This document shows, piece by piece, positions 49,965 to 58,410 of a stretch of 64,000 nucleotides of DNA; positions within the stretch are counted from its first letter, which is position 1; every line of letters starts with the position of its first letter. This stretch comes from Pseudomonas sp. ICMP 561. Its GTDB lineage: Bacteria; Pseudomonadota; Gammaproteobacteria; Pseudomonadales; Pseudomonadaceae. The position numbers were made by a program, and so were the translations under genes. The stretch is taken from positions 279,502 through 343,501 of the forward strand of contig NZ_LKBT01000023.1 of assembly GCF_002699985.1 (NCBI RefSeq), given 5' to 3'. The notes under the pieces were generated by a model. The model did not search any database, was not told the DNA's origin, and was given only the letters and a program-made list of their open reading frames with translations.

Positions 49965-50945
49965 ATGCGTATTCGAGCTTTTAAGATTTTGCTGACTCTG
50001 CCTATGCTCTTCGTGATGCTTTACGCGCAGGCGGCGAAGCCCGGCGCGAGCGATGAGGCGATACGTCTGTTCTCAACTGAGCAATACCGGGCGTCGATAG
50101 AGGAGTCAGACAGGGTGCTCAAGTCGGACCCGACTGACACCGAGGCCTTGAATGTAAAGGCTTTGGCTGTGTCGATGCTGGGCGACGATCAAGCCGCTAT
50201 ACGGCTGGTGACTCAGGCACTCGAGATCGTTAAAAAGGACGGTCAGGCGTCGATTACCCAGCAGGCGAATTACTGGAACAACCTCGGGTATTTCAACGAG
50301 CGACAACGCAATTATCAGGTTGCCATTAGCTGTCATGAGAAAGCCTTGAAGATGCGGCTTTCCGCATTTGGTGCGGACAACCTGCAAACTGCCGATAGCT
50401 AAAACAATCTGGGAACGACACTGAGCAAGCTCGGCCGTTATGACGAGGCCTTCGATAATCTGCGGAAAAACCTCGCATTGAGAAAACGGCTATCCGGTGA
50501 GCGTGACCATTCGGTTGCCGTGGCACTGAATAACCTAGGCAATGCTTACAACCTTCAGGGCGACTACAAAGCCTCTTTGCCAATTTTTCAACAGGCGCTG
50601 GATATTGATGCGCCGCTGTATGGCGTGCAGCATCCGGTAATTGCCGTGCGCTGGAACAATATTGGCGATGCTTATCGAGGGCTAGGCCAATATGATCAGG
50701 CCGAAGTTTTCCTCACGAAAGCATTGAACAGCGATCTTGCGAGCTTTGGCGAGAACCATCCCAAAGTGTCACTGCGCTATTTCAATCTGGCCAAAATGTA
50801 CGAAGCTCAAGGCGACAAGCTCAAAGCCCGAGCCGCCTACGCCAAGGCGCTGCAGATAGTCCGTAACGTTGATCCTGATGATGCGGGGCAGATTCAATAT
50901 TTTGAGGCGAAGCTGCGAGAACTGGGGGCCAAGTCAGGGGCATGA
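49965..50945 (+). pseudogene. Exported TPR-repeat protein gene with an in-frame stop
   Basis: ATG at 49965 with AAGGAACGTT upstream opens a 326-codon reading with a signal peptide (MRIRAFKILLTLPMLFVMLY, cut near AQAAKPG). Tetratricopeptide repeats follow: NYWNNLGYFNERQRNYQVAI, NNLGTTLSKLGRYDEAF, ALNNLGNAYNLQGDYKASLP, VRWNNIGDAYRGLGQYDQAE and RYFNLAKMYEAQGDKLKARA. A TAA at 50400-50402 (ADS, stop, NNLG) interrupts it where the repeat pattern expects an aromatic Tyr (TAC or TAT), and the frame continues intact to 50945. One base change explains it. Kinesin-light-chain-like repeats suggest protein binding in the periplasm. Readthrough or a later internal start is possible. Confidence 0.8.
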
Positions 50946-50993
50946 TTTGATCCATGAGTCAGATCAAACACTATTCAACTATTTGATTTGGGA

Positions 50994-51098
50994 TGACACC
51001 GCGCTGTCGCACAGCAAACACAGGACTTGTAGGAGCTGCCGAAGGCTGCGATCGCGGTGTGTCAGGATACATGCTTCGCAGCCTTCGGCAGCTCCTAC
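50994..51098. repeat. Tagged REP palindrome
   Basis: A perfect 23-bp inverted repeat: 51029-51051 (GTAGGAGCTGCCGAAGGCTG and on) against 51076-51098, with a 24-nt loop. It is preceded at about 50996-51020 by the tag GACACCGCGCTGTCGCACAG also found beside REPs near 4342 and, reversed, near 4640. Confidence 0.85.
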
Positions 51099-51181
51099 AT
51101 AAACTGCATTTCAATCCTGTAGTTTGCGTGTTGTTTGAGAGGCGCGCATAAATTCAGATAGTCACTTGAAGCTGAATATTC

Positions 51182-51556
51182 CTATCTCAACTGCCTTTCG
51201 ATGGGCACGGTTCTGGCGCTGACTTCATCGCCTGTATGCCGTGTCGTGACCGTTTCAATAAGCATGATTCCGCACTCATCTTCAGCCACCGGGTTATGCC
51301 TGACCTGCTTGGGGATGATGCAGAATTCGCCCGGCCTGAGGATGATGTCGCGGTCCTCCAGCTGAATTTTCAGGGTCCCATAGACCACCATGAACATCTC
51401 GTCTTCATCTGCATGGGCATGCCACATCAGTTCGCCTTTCAGCTTCGCAACCTTGATGTACTGGTCGTTAACCTGGCCGATGACGTGCGGAGACCAATAC
51501 TGAGTAACTTCAGCCAGGGCTGATTCGATGTTGATGGTATTACCGCTTGGGATCAT
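51182..51556 (-). CDS. Cupin-domain protein
   Basis: A 124-residue single-domain cupin. Metal motif 1 is GELMWHAHADEDEMFMVVYG (H, H, E) and motif 2 is GEFCIIPKQVRHNPVAEDEC. Small cupins of this form are often isomerases or dioxygenases of sugar or aromatic metabolism, but the substrate is unknown. ACGGAG lies 10 nt before the ATG. It is divergent from the LysR gene at 51655 with 98 nt between, so it is probably controlled by it. Confidence 0.87.
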   Translation of the reverse strand: MIPSGNTINIESALAEVTQYWSPHVIGQVNDQYIKVAKLKGELMWHAHADEDEMFMVVYGTLKIQLEDRDIILRPGEFCIIPKQVRHNPVAEDECGIMLIETVTTRHTGDEVSARTVPIERQLR

Positions 51557-51654
51557 GGTTCTAACTCCGTTGAGGGAGCGTCAATTTACGTCGGTGAGAT
51601 GACTGGCCATATCGAATGTTTATAATGGGGGCATTAATATTTGTAATGGCCCCC

Positions 51655-52506
51655 ATGTCCAGACTTCGCACTATTGATCTCGTTTTGATCCGTACATTTG
51701 TTGTGGTTGCCGAGACAGGCAGCATCAGCGCAGCAGCGCGACAGTTGCACCTTACCCAAGGCGGGATCAGCCAGCAGATCAAACGCCTTGAGAGCTTCTT
51801 CAATTGCATGTTGCTGGTGCGTGATCCTGGTGGAACCCAACTGACAGAACGAGGGGCAGACTTTCTGCCCAAAGCCAGGCGTCTACTTGATCACAGCGAC
51901 AGTCTATACGAGGACATGACAGGGATAGTCGGCACCCGAAGCGTGCGGGTTGGCGTGCCTTACGACATGGCCGGTGCTCATTTTTCACCGATCCTCAAGA
52001 ACTACGCTCATCACCATCCTGACGTAGAGGTCACTATTGTGACGGGCTCGTCCCTTGATCTGATGAGTGATTTCACGAAAGGGTTGATTGACCTCACACT
52101 GCGCCAGTGCCCTGAAAGTGAAGGTGTTGGAGAGCGGTTGTACGCGGAACCATTGGTATGGCTGAGCGCCTCGGATGAGCTACTGTGCCAACGGCCTTTG
52201 CCGTTATGCTTCGTGACGCCAACCTGTACGTTTCGAAAAACCGTGTTTGCATTGCTGATCGAATCGCACATCAGTTGGCGCGTGGTGTTTGAAAATGCTT
52301 CGGTCGACGCCACGTTATCAACTGTTCGCAGTGGCCTTGCCCTGACGCCGTGGCTGCGCTCGCTGGTGCCCGAGGGCCTCAAAGTGGTCGGAGTAGAGTC
52401 CGGATTGCCTGTGCTGCCAGAGTTTGCAATCGAACTTCACGTCTCGCCGAATGCGAGTAGCAGTGCGTTGCAGATGGCAGAGGTCATTCGCCAGCATTAC
52501 CGTTAG
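51655..52506 (+). CDS. LysR-type transcriptional regulator
   Basis: About 283 residues. The N-terminal helix-turn-helix reads IDLVLIRTFVVVAETGSISA, AARQLHLTQGGISQQIKRLE. The effector domain (VRVGVPYDMAGAHFSPILKN) follows. The start is uncertain between ATG at 51646 and 51655, with no strong ribosome site. It is divergent from the cupin gene and most likely regulates it. The inducer is unknown. Confidence 0.88.
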   Translation: MSRLRTIDLVLIRTFVVVAETGSISAAARQLHLTQGGISQQIKRLESFFNCMLLVRDPGGTQLTERGADFLPKARRLLDHSDSLYEDMTGIVGTRSVRVGVPYDMAGAHFSPILKNYAHHHPDVEVTIVTGSSLDLMSDFTKGLIDLTLRQCPESEGVGERLYAEPLVWLSASDELLCQRPLPLCFVTPTCTFRKTVFALLIESHISWRVVFENASVDATLSTVRSGLALTPWLRSLVPEGLKVVGVESGLPVLPEFAIELHVSPNASSSALQMAEVIRQHYR

Positions 52507-52575
52507 GCAGCGGCAGGCGAGAAATAGCAGCTGGCACCTTTGGGCATTTGCAAACGACCCATTGCTAGAGGGTCG

Positions 52576-53013
52576 CTACTTTTTGACAAAAGCCGCCAGA
52601 CTTTCATGACCACCCACGATCAGTTCGCGGATCGTCTTTTCAAAATGAGCGGCTGCTTCCGGCTCTCGAACATCAAACGTCGCTTTCCATTCCACGACAC
52701 ATTGCTGTGCCTCCTCGGCCACAGCCACTTTGACCTGCGCCTGATAATTATCCAGTGGTAAAGGCGACTCTTCGAATGCGTAGGAGAGGGCCATATGGTG
52801 GTCATCCAGGGTTAAGAGTCGCTCACGCAGAACGTCGCCGTCAGCGAGGTCGAGTCGACGGATTGCGCCCACGGCGCTGCCTGGTTGTTCGCCCTCAATA
52901 TGGCTTTGCTCAATTGCTGGATGCCATTCGGCGATACCGCCAAAATGGCTTAGCACTCGCCAGACTTGCTCAGCACTACTCTCTATAACTGCGCTGTATT
53001 CAACGGATGCCAT
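52576..53013 (-). CDS. SRPBCC (Bet v1-like) family protein
   Basis: A 145-residue polyketide-cyclase/START-like protein: VEYSAVIESSAEQVWRVLSH, FGGIAEWHPAIEQSHIEG, VGAIRRLDLADGDVLRERLL, and a long C-terminal helix. This fold binds hydrophobic ligands and is often paired with redox genes. It is the last gene of the six-gene TetR-OYE operon, 27 nt after the preceding gene. Its ATG follows GGAGAATGACGC. Its ligand is unknown. Confidence 0.85.
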   Translation of the reverse strand: MASVEYSAVIESSAEQVWRVLSHFGGIAEWHPAIEQSHIEGEQPGSAVGAIRRLDLADGDVLRERLLTLDDHHMALSYAFEESPLPLDNYQAQVKVAVAEEAQQCVVEWKATFDVREPEAAAHFEKTIRELIVGGHESLAAFVKK

Positions 53014-53040
53014 GCGTCATTCTCCAGGTGTTTTAGTGGA

Positions 53041-53688
53041 TCAGAAACTTCTCGCTGCCACATCGACAGGAGTCGTGCCTTGAGTCAGTTCGATGATGAC
53101 TCGAGATACTTGAGGGTTTTCGATGAGCTCGGCCAGAAACGCAGCAACGTCGTCACGGGGAATTTCGCCGTAGGGGATCGCCAGTCCTGCTCTTACGTTA
53201 CCTGTACCGGGGCTGTCCACAAGGGTGCCGGGTCTCAGGATGACCCAATCCAGTTCAGAAGAAGCCAGAAACACATCGGCTTGTTTCTTGACCTTCATGT
53301 AGTTCTCGAACCCTTCGGAGGTTTCGCCCGCTCGAAGTGCTTCGGGGAACGCCGATACCAGCAAGAAGCGGCGCACGCCTGCCAACTGCGCAGCATTGAC
53401 GGCTGTTTCCAGGCCCTTGCCATCGATGGCGTTGGTCAGTTCCATACCTGCGCCACCGGCCCCGGCGGTGAATACCACGGTATCGCTGCCTGCCATGGCA
53501 CCGGCCAGCTGAGAAGCATCCAGCTCGGTGAGGTTACCCAGCAGTGGCGTGGCGCCCTGTGATTTGAGTGGCTCTGCTTGCTGTTCTTTGCGATGAAGTG
53601 CGATCACCTCATGACCCACAGCGCTGAGTTTAGTGATCAGGCGGCTTCCGACCTTACCTGCTGCGCCGATAACGAACACTTTAGACAT
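53041..53688 (-). CDS. NAD(P)-binding atypical SDR (NmrA/YwnB-like)
   Basis: From ATG at 53688 (GAGGAGAATCCC upstream) it has 215 residues. The Rossmann motif is VFVIGAAGKVGSRLITKLSA (GxxGxxG). DTVVFTAGAGGAGMELTNAI and VRRFLLVSAFPEAL follow, and the end is SRVIIELTQGTTPVD. It lacks the Tyr-x3-Lys catalytic pair of classical SDRs and belongs to the atypical group of redox sensors and reductases. It lies in the ene-reductase operon, 63 nt after the NTF2-like gene. Confidence 0.87.
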   Translation of the reverse strand: MSKVFVIGAAGKVGSRLITKLSAVGHEVIALHRKEQQAEPLKSQGATPLLGNLTELDASQLAGAMAGSDTVVFTAGAGGAGMELTNAIDGKGLETAVNAAQLAGVRRFLLVSAFPEALRAGETSEGFENYMKVKKQADVFLASSELDWVILRPGTLVDSPGTGNVRAGLAIPYGEIPRDDVAAFLAELIENPQVSRVIIELTQGTTPVDVAARSF

Positions 53689-53751
53689 GGGATTCTCCTC
53701 TGATGGCCGACGTACTGGCACTTGGAGGTACCAGTACATCGCAACCTGTAA

Positions 53752-54138
53752 TTAACCTTCGAACTGGTGGTAGACCTTGGCGATCACCTTCCAGTTGCTG
53801 TCGATTTTGAGCAGCGTCAGGTAGTCGTTGTAATCGGCGCCGATGGCGTCCTTCTCCATGTCGACGCGGACTACTGCGGTCGTCGGGGTGATCGCGAGTA
53901 TGTCCAGACGCGTGGTGATGCCCGGAGCGGTGCCGTTACTTTCCACAAACGTATAGAGGTTGCTGATCGGTCCACCCAAGAGTTTGCCGTTGGTGAAGCC
54001 GTACATGATCGCGTCTTTGTGAAAGGCCTCTTCGATAGTGGCGACGCTACCAGTGCGCAGGCCCTCGATGTACTTTCCAGCGGTTTCAATCACAGCGTTG
54101 TAGTCGCTGGTGGGAACTGCTTTGATGTTGTTGCTCAT
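53752..54138 (-). CDS. NTF2-like / lumazine-binding-like protein
   Basis: A 128-residue protein with a cone-shaped NTF2 fold: YNAVIETAGKYIEGLRTGSV, EEAFHKDAIMYGFTNGKLLG, and the end DYLTLLKIDSNWKVIAKVYH. Members act as small isomerases, dehydratases or simple binding proteins. GGAAGACAACCTT is upstream of the ATG. It is in the middle of the TetR-OYE operon, 60 nt after the SDR gene. Specific function unknown. Confidence 0.85.
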   Translation of the reverse strand: MSNNIKAVPTSDYNAVIETAGKYIEGLRTGSVATIEEAFHKDAIMYGFTNGKLLGGPISNLYTFVESNGTAPGITTRLDILAITPTTAVVRVDMEKDAIGADYNDYLTLLKIDSNWKVIAKVYHQFEG

Positions 54139-54198
54139 AAGGTTGTCTTCCTGTTGTTGATTAAATTAATCGCACCTGGTCGAGGGTGATTGGAGTGA

Positions 54199-54942
54199 TC
54201 ACCAGTCCTGACGGGTAGGGGAGATGATCAGATCGTTGACGGTGACATTTGCGGGCTGGTTGAGTGCGTAGATCACGGCGCGGCTGATGTCCTCGGGCGC
54301 GATGGCGATTTCATTGAGTGCTTTGGCGGCTTTTCGGCCTGCCGGGTCTGTGACCTTGTCGGCCCAGCCGGTATTGATTACGCCGGGGCTTACCGTGTTG
54401 ACGCGGATGCCGTGGTATACGCCCAGCTCTTTGCGCATCGACTCTGTCATGGCCTGCACGAAAAACTTGGTGGCGCTGTACACGCCTGCCGAAGGGCCAA
54501 CCTGATGGCCTGCAACGGAGTCCATGTTCAGAATCTGGCCCGACTGCTGCTCGACCATGAACGGCAGCACCGCCGCGATTGAATTCAGGTAGCCCTTGAT
54601 GTTTACGTCGATCATCGCGTTCCAGTCCTGAACGGCCACGTCGACCCAGCTGGAAAAGAGCATCAAGCCTGCGTTATTGATCAGGATGTCCACCGAGCCG
54701 TAGGTGTCTATTGCAAATCGAGCGAGGGCGAGAGTGTCATCAAGGCTGGTTACGTCAGTGATGCAGCTCGTTGCTTCGTAACCGGCAGCGCGTAGTTCGG
54801 TGATCAAAGCGCTCAGGCCCTGTTCATCAAGTGCGGCGGCCACAACCTTTACGCCTTCTTTCGCAAGGGCTCTGGCAGTGGCGGCACCAATCCCGGAGGA
54901 GGCGCCTGTGACAATGGCTGTTTTGTTGCTCAGGTAATTCAT
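54199..54942 (-). CDS. Short-chain dehydrogenase/reductase
   Basis: A 247-residue classical SDR. The cofactor motif is TAIVTGASSGIGAATARALA. NNAG appears in DILINNAGLMLFSS, the active Ser lies in MDSVAGHQVG, and the Y-x-x-x-K pair is YSATK. The end (VNDLIISPTRQDW) matches the NADP-dependent serine/3-hydroxy acid dehydrogenase group. AAAAAGGTGAGAT precedes the ATG. It follows the OYE gene by 90 nt in the same operon, so it may reduce carbonyl products after C=C reduction. Confidence 0.9.
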   Translation of the reverse strand: MNYLSNKTAIVTGASSGIGAATARALAKEGVKVVAAALDEQGLSALITELRAAGYEATSCITDVTSLDDTLALARFAIDTYGSVDILINNAGLMLFSSWVDVAVQDWNAMIDVNIKGYLNSIAAVLPFMVEQQSGQILNMDSVAGHQVGPSAGVYSATKFFVQAMTESMRKELGVYHGIRVNTVSPGVINTGWADKVTDPAGRKAAKALNEIAIAPEDISRAVIYALNQPANVTVNDLIISPTRQDW

Positions 54943-55032
54943 ATCTCACCTTTTTCAAGTCGCAGTCATCCAGCGCCGTAATCATTGATAACGACGTGCG
55001 GCGTTCAGCGAATCAGTAGTTGTTCAGCGAAT

Positions 55033-56136
55033 TCAATAGCTACCCAGAGGCCAGTCGGTATAGCCCTTGGCACCACCGCCGTAGTACGACTCGCGGGGGG
55101 CGATGGTCAGTTCGGCACCGTAGCGCAGGCGCTTGACCAGATCCGGGTTTGAGATAAACAGGCGTCCGAACGCCACTGCGTCGATCTTGCCTTGCGCCCG
55201 GCGCTCGATTGCCATGTCCAGGTCGTAGTTGTTGTTGCCGATGAAGGTGCCGTTGAACTGCGCGCTCAGTGCGTCCATATCGACGCCTTCAGGAACTTCA
55301 CGTGACGTGGCCGTGGCGCCTTCGACGAAATGCAGATACGCCAGATTGAATGCGTTGAGTTGCTGGATCAGGTAACCATGCAGGCCCATGACATTACTGT
55401 CCGGCGGGGTGTTGCCAGCATCCGGCGTGACCGGCGATAGACGAATACCCACGCGATTATTGCCCCAGATATCGACGATGGCCTGGGTGACTTCCAGTGT
55501 CAGGCGGGCGCGGTTTTCAATCGAGCCGCCGTACTGATCTGTGCGTTGATTAGTAGAGTCGCGCAGAAACTGGTCCAGCAAATAGCTGTTGGCTGAGTGG
55601 ACTTCGACGCCATCAAAACCGGCACGTTTGGCGTTTTCGGCAGCCCGTATGTACTGCTCGATGATGCCGGGGATCTCGTCGGTCTCCAGTGCGCGGGGTG
55701 TCGACACCGGGACAAAACCATTGGCGGTGTAGGTGTTGCCTTCCGCTTTGATCGCGGAGGGCGCGACCGGTGCCTGACCGTCGGGTTGCAGGTCGACGCT
55801 GGAGAACCGACCGACATGCCACAGCTGGCTGACGATCTTGCCGCCCGCTGCGTGTACTGCGTCTGTCACTTTGCGCCAGCCGGCGACTTGTGCGTCGTTC
55901 CAGATGCCGGGTGTTGCGGCATAGCCTCGGCCCTGGGCGGAAATGTTAGTGGCCTCGGCGACGATCAGGCCTGCGCTGGCGCGTTGTGCGTAATAAGTGG
56001 CGTGTAGATCACCGGGAACGCCGTCTTCGCCATACCGGCTACGTGTGACGGGGGCCATGACGATACGGTTGGCCAGCTCGATGGAGCCCATACTAACCGG
56101 CGAGAAAAGATCGGTGGTCGTGCTGATGTCGTTCAT
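55033..56136 (-). CDS. Old yellow enzyme-type alkene reductase (NemA-like)
   Basis: From ATG at 56136 it has 367 residues in a flavin TIM barrel. It shows NRIVMAPVTRSR near the start, KIVSQLWHVGRFSS, the proton-relay pair in FDGVEVHSANSYLLDQFLRD, QYGGSIENRARLTLEVTQAI, and FGRLFISNPDLVKRL at the end. These match E. coli NemA/xenobiotic reductases, which reduce N-ethylmaleimide, nitro esters and alpha,beta-unsaturated carbonyls with NADPH. It follows the TetR gene by 74 nt with an operator-like site between, so it should be induced by electrophiles. Confidence 0.92.
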   Translation of the reverse strand: MNDISTTTDLFSPVSMGSIELANRIVMAPVTRSRYGEDGVPGDLHATYYAQRASAGLIVAEATNISAQGRGYAATPGIWNDAQVAGWRKVTDAVHAAGGKIVSQLWHVGRFSSVDLQPDGQAPVAPSAIKAEGNTYTANGFVPVSTPRALETDEIPGIIEQYIRAAENAKRAGFDGVEVHSANSYLLDQFLRDSTNQRTDQYGGSIENRARLTLEVTQAIVDIWGNNRVGIRLSPVTPDAGNTPPDSNVMGLHGYLIQQLNAFNLAYLHFVEGATATSREVPEGVDMDALSAQFNGTFIGNNNYDLDMAIERRAQGKIDAVAFGRLFISNPDLVKRLRYGAELTIAPRESYYGGGAKGYTDWPLGSY

Positions 56137-56167
56137 TGATTGATTTACCTGCAAAGTTGATGGTCAT

Positions 56168-56185
56168 AACTGACCGGTCGTCTAC
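56168..56185. promoter_or_regulatory. Operator-like site upstream of the alkene reductase gene
   Basis: AACTGACCGGTCGTCTAC contains the palindrome GACCGGTC. The same 18-mer with one change (AACTGACCAGTCGTCTAC) lies upstream of the TetR gene at 56815. Two matching copies before the regulator and its likely target argue for a TetR binding site. The GTAGAC half resembles the TAGAC-type half-sites I associate with NemR. Confidence 0.7.
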
Positions 56186-56188
56186 TAA

Positions 56189-56212
56189 AGTGCGCTAAAA
56201 AAAAAGCGCACT
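56189..56212. terminator. Perfect hairpin with A8/T8 loop between TetR and OYE genes
   Basis: Stem AGTGCGCT (56189-56196) and AGCGCACT (56205-56212) pair perfectly around eight A residues. On the transcribed strand the loop is U-rich and no U tract follows the stem, so it is not a textbook terminator. It overlaps the TetR stop and may attenuate or stabilise the message. Confidence 0.5.
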
Positions 56213-56792
56213 ACCTCAGTAGGCGCTTGCTCATGTTCAGAGCGGTGTCGAAGGAGTCTGTAGACTTGTTTACTTTCACTAACAGCGAAGCCCCGAGCCA
56301 GAGCTGGTAAAGGCCCTCGGCAAACGCGCGGCTGTCTTCTCCGGGATGCAGGCTGTCATCGGCGATACCCAGATCAACGCACGTGGTGATGCGCTGAATG
56401 ATCTTTGCCGTACCGCGCTCAAGGACCTTACGCATGCCGTCAGAAAGGTCGCACACCTCAGGACCAAGCTTGACGACCAGGCACTTACCGTCGGGGAGGT
56501 CGGTGCCCTGGGTTTCCTTCCAGTAATTGAAGTAAGCCCACAGTCGTTCTGCTCCGTTGCCCGGAAGCGCCATCAGCGCATCGACGCGGCCCAGATATTC
56601 AGAAAAGTACTCTTCAAGCAGCGCTTCACCGAATTCTTCCTTGGATTTGAAATAGTAGTAAAACGAACCTTTTGGCACGCCCGCAGCGCTCACCACTTCG
56701 GCGAGACCTACAGCGGTGTAGCCCTTGTTCGTCATGAGCGAGCGAGCCACATCAAGGATGTGCTGTCGCATGTCGTGGTTAGGTTTCTTCAT
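56211..56792 (-). CDS. TetR-family regulator of the alkene reductase operon (NemR-like)
   Basis: A 193-residue TetR protein. The N-terminal HTH is complete (ILDVARSLMTNKGYTAVGLA, EVVSAAGVPKGSFYYYFKSK). The C-terminal domain carries Cys residues (DGKCLVVKLGPEVCDLS; ITTCVDLG); NemR senses electrophiles through Cys. Its ATG follows GGATCGCCGTCATT. Matching operator-like sites lie 23 nt upstream of this start and 32 nt upstream of the reductase start, which suggests autoregulation. Confidence 0.9.
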   Translation of the reverse strand: MKKPNHDMRQHILDVARSLMTNKGYTAVGLAEVVSAAGVPKGSFYYYFKSKEEFGEALLEEYFSEYLGRVDALMALPGNGAERLWAYFNYWKETQGTDLPDGKCLVVKLGPEVCDLSDGMRKVLERGTAKIIQRITTCVDLGIADDSLHPGEDSRAFAEGLYQLWLGASLLVKVNKSTDSFDTALNMSKRLLR

Positions 56793-56814
56793 AATGACGG
56801 CGATCCTAAATTAA

Positions 56815-56832
56815 AACTGACCAGTCGTCTAC
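56815..56832. promoter_or_regulatory. Operator-like site upstream of the TetR gene
   Basis: AACTGACCAGTCGTCTAC, matching the site at 56168 in 17 of 18 bases. It sits 23-40 nt upstream of the TetR ATG on the promoter side, which suits autorepression. Confidence 0.7.
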
Positions 56833-56959
56833 AAGCTATTCGATTTCATTTGTTGGGACAATAAACGCACCGCTGACGAGGAGAACCATCGGTGCGTTCA
56901 GGTGTGGTGAGCAAAACAGAGGGCTTGATCAGCCTTGTGAGCAAGTCCGCTAAGGGCCC

Positions 56960-58393
56960 TTAAGCCTGGAGATAGACAACATGCGTATGGGTGTACTCAT
57001 ACAAGCCATGCTTGCCGTCCGCGCCGCCGACGCCAGACTTTCTGACACCGGCATGAAAGCCCTGCATAGCCTCGAAGTTTTCTCGATTGATGTACGTTTC
57101 ACCAAAGTCGATTTCGCGGATGGCGTACATCGCCTTGCTCAGGTCCCGGGTATACAGCGATGACGTCAGGCCGTATTCGCAGTCGTTCGCCAAAGCGATA
57201 GCTTCATCAAGGTCATCGACGATCTGGATGGGCAGTACCGGGCCAAATATTTCTTTGCGCATGATCTCCATGTCAGCGCTGCAACCTGCTAGAACCGTTG
57301 GCTGGAAGTGGAAACCCTGGCCGAGGTCGGCGATGTTGCCGCCAGTGATCAGGTTGGCGCCTTGTGCCTGGGCTTTTTTGACTTTGGCGGCAACGCTTTC
57401 CAGGCCTTGTCGATTGATCAGCGGACCCATTTCTACGGAGCTGTCGGCCAGTGGATCACCGTAGCGGGTCGCGGCCATGGCAGCGCTGATCCTGTCGATG
57501 AATTCATCGGCTACGCCACGCTCGACGTACACCCGTTCAGCGCAGTTGCACACTTGTCCGGTGTTGATGATCCGCGAGTCGCGAATGGCTTTGACGGCAA
57601 GGTCCAGGTCCGCATCGGCGAGCACGATGGCAGGGGCTTTACCGCCCAGCTCAAGGTTGAGTTTGGTGATGTTGGGCGCTGCTGCGCTCATGATTCGTGC
57701 ACCGGTTTCGACGCTGCCGGTGAAGCTAATCATATTCACTTGCTGATGTGAGGTCAGGGCTGCACCGACCCGGCCATCGCCGCAAACTACGTTGAACACC
57801 CCCGCAGGAAGGTCTGTTTCAGCAACCAGTCGGGCAAACTCGAAACAGTTGTTGGGTGTTTCTTCGCTGGGCTTGATGACGATGGTATTACCCGTAACCA
57901 GCGCCGGAGCCATCTTGCGGGCAATCAAAAAAAACGGGAAGTTCCACGGCAAGATGCCCGCCACCACGCCCAGCGGTTTGCGAAACATGAAGATGTTCTC
58001 GCCCGGACGATCACTGGTAATGATTTCACCTTCAATGCGCCGCGCCCACTCGGCCATATAGTCGAGGTAGTCAGCGGTGAAGTTGACCTCTACTTCGGCC
58101 AACCCATAGATCTTGCCTTGCTCCAGGGTGATGGTGCGGGCCAGGTGGGCGACGTTTTCACGCAGCTTGCTGGCGATCTTGCGCAGATAACCTGCTCGTT
58201 CGTTGGCGGGGCGCTTTGCCCATGCCGACTGGGCCGAGCGGGCTGCGGCCAGCGCGCGATCCACTTGGTTGGCGTCAGAGGCGGGGACTCTGGCAAGTAC
58301 TGCGCCAGTCGCCGGGTTGAGCACGTCAAAGTGCTCGGCGCTGGGGACGAATTCGCCGTTGATATAGTTTTCGTAAACCGGTACTGAAGACAT
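56960..58393 (-). CDS. aldA: Lactaldehyde/glycolaldehyde dehydrogenase (AldA-like)
   Basis: A 477-residue NAD-dependent aldehyde dehydrogenase from ATG at 58393 (GGAAGGAACCC upstream). Catalytic parts: PWNFP (about 149-153), FTGSVETG (224-231), E248 in LNLELGG, and C282 in GQVCNCAERV. These match E251 and C285 of E. coli AldA. It oxidises L-lactaldehyde to lactate, the fate of the aldehyde released by the rhamnonate aldolase encoded next to it. It is the last gene of the rhamnonate operon, 17 nt after the aldolase gene. Confidence 0.9.
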   Translation of the reverse strand: MSSVPVYENYINGEFVPSAEHFDVLNPATGAVLARVPASDANQVDRALAAARSAQSAWAKRPANERAGYLRKIASKLRENVAHLARTITLEQGKIYGLAEVEVNFTADYLDYMAEWARRIEGEIITSDRPGENIFMFRKPLGVVAGILPWNFPFFLIARKMAPALVTGNTIVIKPSEETPNNCFEFARLVAETDLPAGVFNVVCGDGRVGAALTSHQQVNMISFTGSVETGARIMSAAAPNITKLNLELGGKAPAIVLADADLDLAVKAIRDSRIINTGQVCNCAERVYVERGVADEFIDRISAAMAATRYGDPLADSSVEMGPLINRQGLESVAAKVKKAQAQGANLITGGNIADLGQGFHFQPTVLAGCSADMEIMRKEIFGPVLPIQIVDDLDEAIALANDCEYGLTSSLYTRDLSKAMYAIREIDFGETYINRENFEAMQGFHAGVRKSGVGGADGKHGLYEYTHTHVVYLQA

Positions 58394-58410
58394 GGTCGGG
58401 TTCCTTCCAG

